A model generated the notes under the pieces. That model was not told where the DNA came from and ran no database searches. It saw only the letters and a list, made by a program, of their open reading frames with translations. Source: a virus. Taken from it: a DNA stretch of 64,000 nucleotides. Below, piece by piece: positions 60,963-64,000 of this stretch; position 1 is the stretch's first letter; every line of letters starts with the position of its first letter. The stretch spans positions 103,661 through 167,660 of IMG/VR virus record IMGVR_UViG_3300031772_000001. One strand, given 5' to 3'. The translations under genes and the position numbers were made by a program.

Positions 60963-63900
60963 TTAAGTACAAATATCGTGGACCTCACCAAAGATGCTTA
61001 CAGCATCAACAGAACTCTTCCACTCTGTTTTATCCACGTCAGCCCCGTCAAAGGACAGGCTATCAATTGTTCCTGAGAAACAAAACGCTTCTTTTCGTAC
61101 TTCCGCTCTTGAAAACTCATCAACAAATATAGAGTCTTCTGCGAACGGATTAAGAACTGGACCGAACCCTTTTACAAATTCCTGCACCAAGACATCATCG
61201 AACACAGAGACATTAAATGTCAAGTAGACATCAGAAGAATCAGACAGACTAATTATCTCAAACACCGAAGTATTTATTGACAAACTAACAAACAAGTTAT
61301 CTTGTGTAGATATATCATCAAATACTGATATATCACCAGTTGTCATTAACGAAGTAAGCAACTCAAAGACTGAAACTCTCTCATAGACAACACCAGCAAG
61401 AGGAACTTCTACATTATCCTGATCGGTAATAGTAACTATATCAGAAACAAATATAGCAGGCAAGCGAATCCGTGAATTACAGTAATCATTAACTGAAATA
61501 TCTTCATAAGAAAATACTGTAGGTAAAGGATTACTTACTGAAATATAATCTCTTACAAGAACACTATCACGAACACTAACTTTACCAAGAAGAATTTCTG
61601 CCTCAACAAACTCCGAAAGGTAAACATCATCCGTAACAAACACCGAAGGAAGCACGCACCGAGTTAGTAATAACTCCCCAATATGTACTGCATCAAATAC
61701 GCTTACCCCACTCAACGGATTCTTAGCAGATACAACTTCTGAAACATAAACAAAATCAAAAACAAACACACTAGGCAAAGGCAACTGCATTCCAACAAAC
61801 TCAATAACAGACACATCATCTATAACATAAGCACCACTCAACGGATTCTTAATAGAAACAACTTCCGAAACATGAATAATATCAAAGACAAACACACTTT
61901 GCAAAGGAGCATCAACATTCACATACTCATGTACAGAAACAACATCAAAAACACTTACACCATATAAGGGCAGATTAGAGAACACAGACTCTTGAACAGT
62001 AATAGAGTCGGCGGAATTTGCGGGGAGTACAATTGGGTTTACAGTAAGTAAATCGGAGACATGAACAATATCAAAAACACTAACACCGGGAATTAGATTA
62101 TCAACATATATCTGATCAAAAACCCCAACAAAATCAACTACAGCCACTCCGGGCAACAAAGACTTCGCATCCACAAACTCCATCAAAGAAACATCATCAA
62201 AAACCACTCCCAAAGACAAAAGAATCTTAGCAGAAATAAAATCAATCACATGAACAGCATCAAAGACACTAATCCCATGCAAAGGACTGTCAACAAACAA
62301 ACTCTCACTTACAGCCATATAATCAGATGTACTTATACCAACCAGCGGTAACTCATGCTGTATGTACTCGTAAAAGAAAATAACATCAAAAACAGACATG
62401 TAAATAAAAGGATTAGAACAAACAGCATTATCAATCAAACTCACAGAGTCGCTAACATAAATATTAACAGAAACATAAACATCAACAGCATCTACCACAG
62501 AAATAGTATCTTGAATAATAACAGGGGGAATCTCGATAATTACAAAAGAAACATCTCCAACACCTACATTATCAATTACTATCCCTCCTACAGCAACACT
62601 AGTCATCTCCGTCACTAAAATACCATCAAAGACACTTACTAATCCAAGCTCTTCTTCTAAAAACAAAATTTCTGAATGGTGTATCTCATCAAATACCAAC
62701 ACACTTCCAAGGTCTTCTCGTACATCTGAAAATTCATCAACAAATACAGAGTCGGATATGTTAATCTTTCCAAGATTTTCTATGTTTGTTATCTGTTCGC
62801 CTACAAAAACACCATCATAAACAAAAATATCGCCCAAACTCTCCGTCAAATTCAAAAATTCTTCTACTAACACAACATCAAAAATATCAACAAACCCAAG
62901 ATGCTCCTGAACACTTACAAACTCACTCACATAAACAAAATCAAATACGCTAATCTCTCCAAGGTCTTCTATAACGTCTGCATATTCATCAGTATTTAGT
63001 ATCTCAAATATTGAAATATCACCAAGATTTTCTTCCACATCCAAAAACTCACCAACAAACACAGAATCAAGTATCTCAACATACCCAAGATCCTCATTTG
63101 CCTCCAACAACTCCATCACAGAAATATCATCAGAAACAGATATATAACCAAGACCCTCTACTACATCCGAAAACTCATAGACTAACACATTATCAAATAC
63201 TGAAACATCTCCAAGATTTTCTGCCAAGTCAAGAACTTCAGACACATAAACACTATCAAAAATACTAACGTAACCAAGTTCTTCTTCTGCTACTAACGAC
63301 TCGTCTACAGATAAATCATCATAAACAAAAATATCCCCAAGATCCAAAACACCTACTACAACTAACTCAGAAGAATACACCAAATCAAAGACAGACACAT
63401 CACCGAGATTTTCTTTTACTTCCAATAACTCAAACAGGTCAACCAAATCAAATATTGAAATATTTCCAAGGTCTTCTCTTACTGACAATTCCTCATAAAT
63501 GGTAATATCATCAAAAACAAAAATACCCTCGGTAGACTCTATGCCATACAAACTCTCTGCCAAATGAACACCATCACTTACAGAAACATCTCCAAGATTT
63601 TCAACAAGAGACAGAAACTCTTCTGCGGCAATAGAGTCATTAACCGATATAACACCTAAACTCTCAACCACAGATAAAGCATCGCCTACAAACACCGAAT
63701 CGGTTACACTTACTCCTAAATTCTCCTTGCCTAAAACAAACTCATTAACAAAAACAGAATCAGAAGCAGCTACATCTCCCAGATTTTCAACAACACTTAG
63801 AACCTCACTAACAAGAACTTGATCAAAAACACTCACAAATCCAAGGTTTTCTTGGACAGTCAACTGCTCAAACGTGGTAACTGTATCAAAGATCGAAACA

Positions 63901-64000
63901 TTTCCAAGATTCTCTTGAACTGATAGCTGCTCAAAAGTGGTAACTGTATCAAAGATCGAAACATTTCCAAGATTCTCTTGAACTGATAGCTGCTCAAAAG
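60963..64000 (-). CDS. giant repetitive fibre/surface protein (5' end beyond right edge)
   Basis: The frame is still open at base 64000, so at least 1011 residues are inside the window; the TTG near 63863 is not the start. The protein is built of about forty related units of 20-25 residues, pattern LGxVSVFDxVxVxExxxVxE, of which the rightmost are identical to the base (63-bp period). Most other units vary freely at the hydrophobic positions. The final 65 residues (SFDGADVDKTEWKSSVDAVS) are non-repetitive. Such VSD/VFD repeats resemble extended beta-solenoid or adhesin-stalk repeats. A long tail fibre or head decoration is plausible; no enzyme domain is visible in this part. Confidence 0.7.
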   Translation of the reverse strand, partial: FEQLSVQENLGNVSIFDTVTTFEQLSVQENLGNVSIFDTVTTFEQLTVQENLGFVSVFDQVLVSEVLSVVENLGDVAASDSVFVNEFVLGKENLGVSVTDSVFVGDALSVVESLGVISVNDSIAAEEFLSLVENLGDVSVSDGVHLAESLYGIESTEGIFVFDDITIYEELSVREDLGNISIFDLVDLFELLEVKENLGDVSVFDLVYSSELVVVGVLDLGDIFVYDDLSVDESLVAEEELGYVSIFDSVYVSEVLDLAENLGDVSVFDNVLVYEFSDVVEGLGYISVSDDISVMELLEANEDLGYVEILDSVFVGEFLDVEENLGDISIFEILNTDEYADVIEDLGEISVFDFVYVSEFVSVQEHLGFVDIFDVVLVEEFLNLTESLGDIFVYDGVFVGEQITNIENLGKINISDSVFVDEFSDVREDLGSVLVFDEIHHSEILFLEEELGLVSVFDGILVTEMTSVAVGGIVIDNVGVGDVSFVIIEIPPVIIQDTISVVDAVDVYVSVNIYVSDSVSLIDNAVCSNPFIYMSVFDVIFFYEYIQHELPLVGISTSDYMAVSESLFVDSPLHGISVFDAVHVIDFISAKILLSLGVVFDDVSLMEFVDAKSLLPGVAVVDFVGVFDQIYVDNLIPGVSVFDIVHVSDLLTVNPIVLPANSADSITVQESVFSNLPLYGVSVFDVVSVHEYVNVDAPLQSVFVFDIIHVSEVVSIKNPLSGAYVIDDVSVIEFVGMQLPLPSVFVFDFVYVSEVVSAKNPLSGVSVFDAVHIGELLLTRCVLPSVFVTDDVYLSEFVEAEILLGKVSVRDSVLVRDYISVSNPLPTVFSYEDISVNDYCNSRIRLPAIFVSDIVTITDQDNVEVPLAGVVYERVSVFELLTSLMTTGDISVFDDISTQDNLFVSLSINTSVFEIISLSDSSDVYLTFNVSVFDDVLVQEFVKGFGPVLNPFAEDSIFVDEFSRAEVRKEAFCFSGTIDSLSFDGADVDKTEWKSSVDAVSIFGEVHDICT
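63874..64000 (-). repeat. identical 63-bp tandem repeats at the right edge
   Basis: 63874-63936 and 63937-63999 are identical base for base (21 residues each, TVTTFEQLSVQENLGNVSIF in part), and a more diverged copy lies just left. More copies probably follow beyond the window. Confidence 0.95.

Noticed and set aside
63011-63268. Plus-strand frames over the giant repeat gene
   Set aside because: They mirror the repeat periodicity of the minus-strand gene and lack ribosome sites.

Overview
This window reads as part of the genome of a large, probably lytic tailed phage with a contractile tail (myovirus type). Every gene I can support is on the minus strand, so transcription runs from the right edge to the left. 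The evidence is a near-continuous, tightly packed set of virion genes (T4-like prohead protease, gp23-like capsid protein, tail sheath, tail tube, tape measure, hub, spike, PAAR tip, gp25, gp6/J and gpI-like wedge proteins, many fibre proteins) followed by a replication block. Most genes have AGGAGG-type ribosome binding sites and stop/start overlaps. The sequence is AT-rich. The host cannot be named. No terminase, portal, integrase or tRNA gene was seen; the first two probably lie outside the window.

Layout, in transcription order. (1) 64000-57793: a giant repetitive fibre-like protein entering from beyond the right edge, a BppU-N-like small protein, a LamG-domain fibre, and small unknowns. 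(2) 57775-48960: an unknown protein, then a tandem AAA+ (MoxR-like) ATPase interrupted by a mini-intein, a small unknown, and a protein joining an HExxH metallopeptidase domain to a C-terminal VWA domain through long acidic linkers. (3) 48919-41112: prohead protease with a coiled-coil tail, major capsid protein with a strong terminator, neck/adaptor genes, an HK97-gp10-like protein, a degenerate nuclease-like protein and a small membrane protein. (4) 41103-38225: a run of genes whose products mostly begin with the same short leader ending in (M/I)YE, which resembles T4 capsid-targeting leaders with prohead protease sites. (5) 38084-29671: a tail-terminator candidate and a fibre cluster (DUF2341/LamG, FN3, propeller-like). 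(6) 29653-7917: sheath, homing-endonuclease-like gene, tube, tape measure, hub, spike, baseplate wedge and long tail fibres. (7) 7846-1: 5'-3' exonuclease, HAD phosphatase, a phage-encoded tmRNA with its own promoter, a small zinc-binding protein, an SF2 helicase, a possible helicase-loader-type protein, a DnaB-like helicase and a truncated membrane protein.

How it may work together: regions 2-4 look like a head module in which protease, capsid, putative internal proteins and an AAA+/VWA-metallopeptidase pair are made together. The wedge and fibre genes are rich in carbohydrate-binding-type and repeat modules, pointing to a glycan-rich host surface. The tmRNA sits at the boundary of the replication block under a consensus-like sigma70 promoter.

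The most unusual items are the intein-bearing tandem AAA+ ATPase with its metallopeptidase-VWA partner beside the capsid genes, the shared leader on adjacent small proteins, the phage tmRNA with an unusually long apparent tag, and CBM5/12-like modules inserted at different points of two baseplate wedge proteins. All function calls are by reading motifs; no database search was run.
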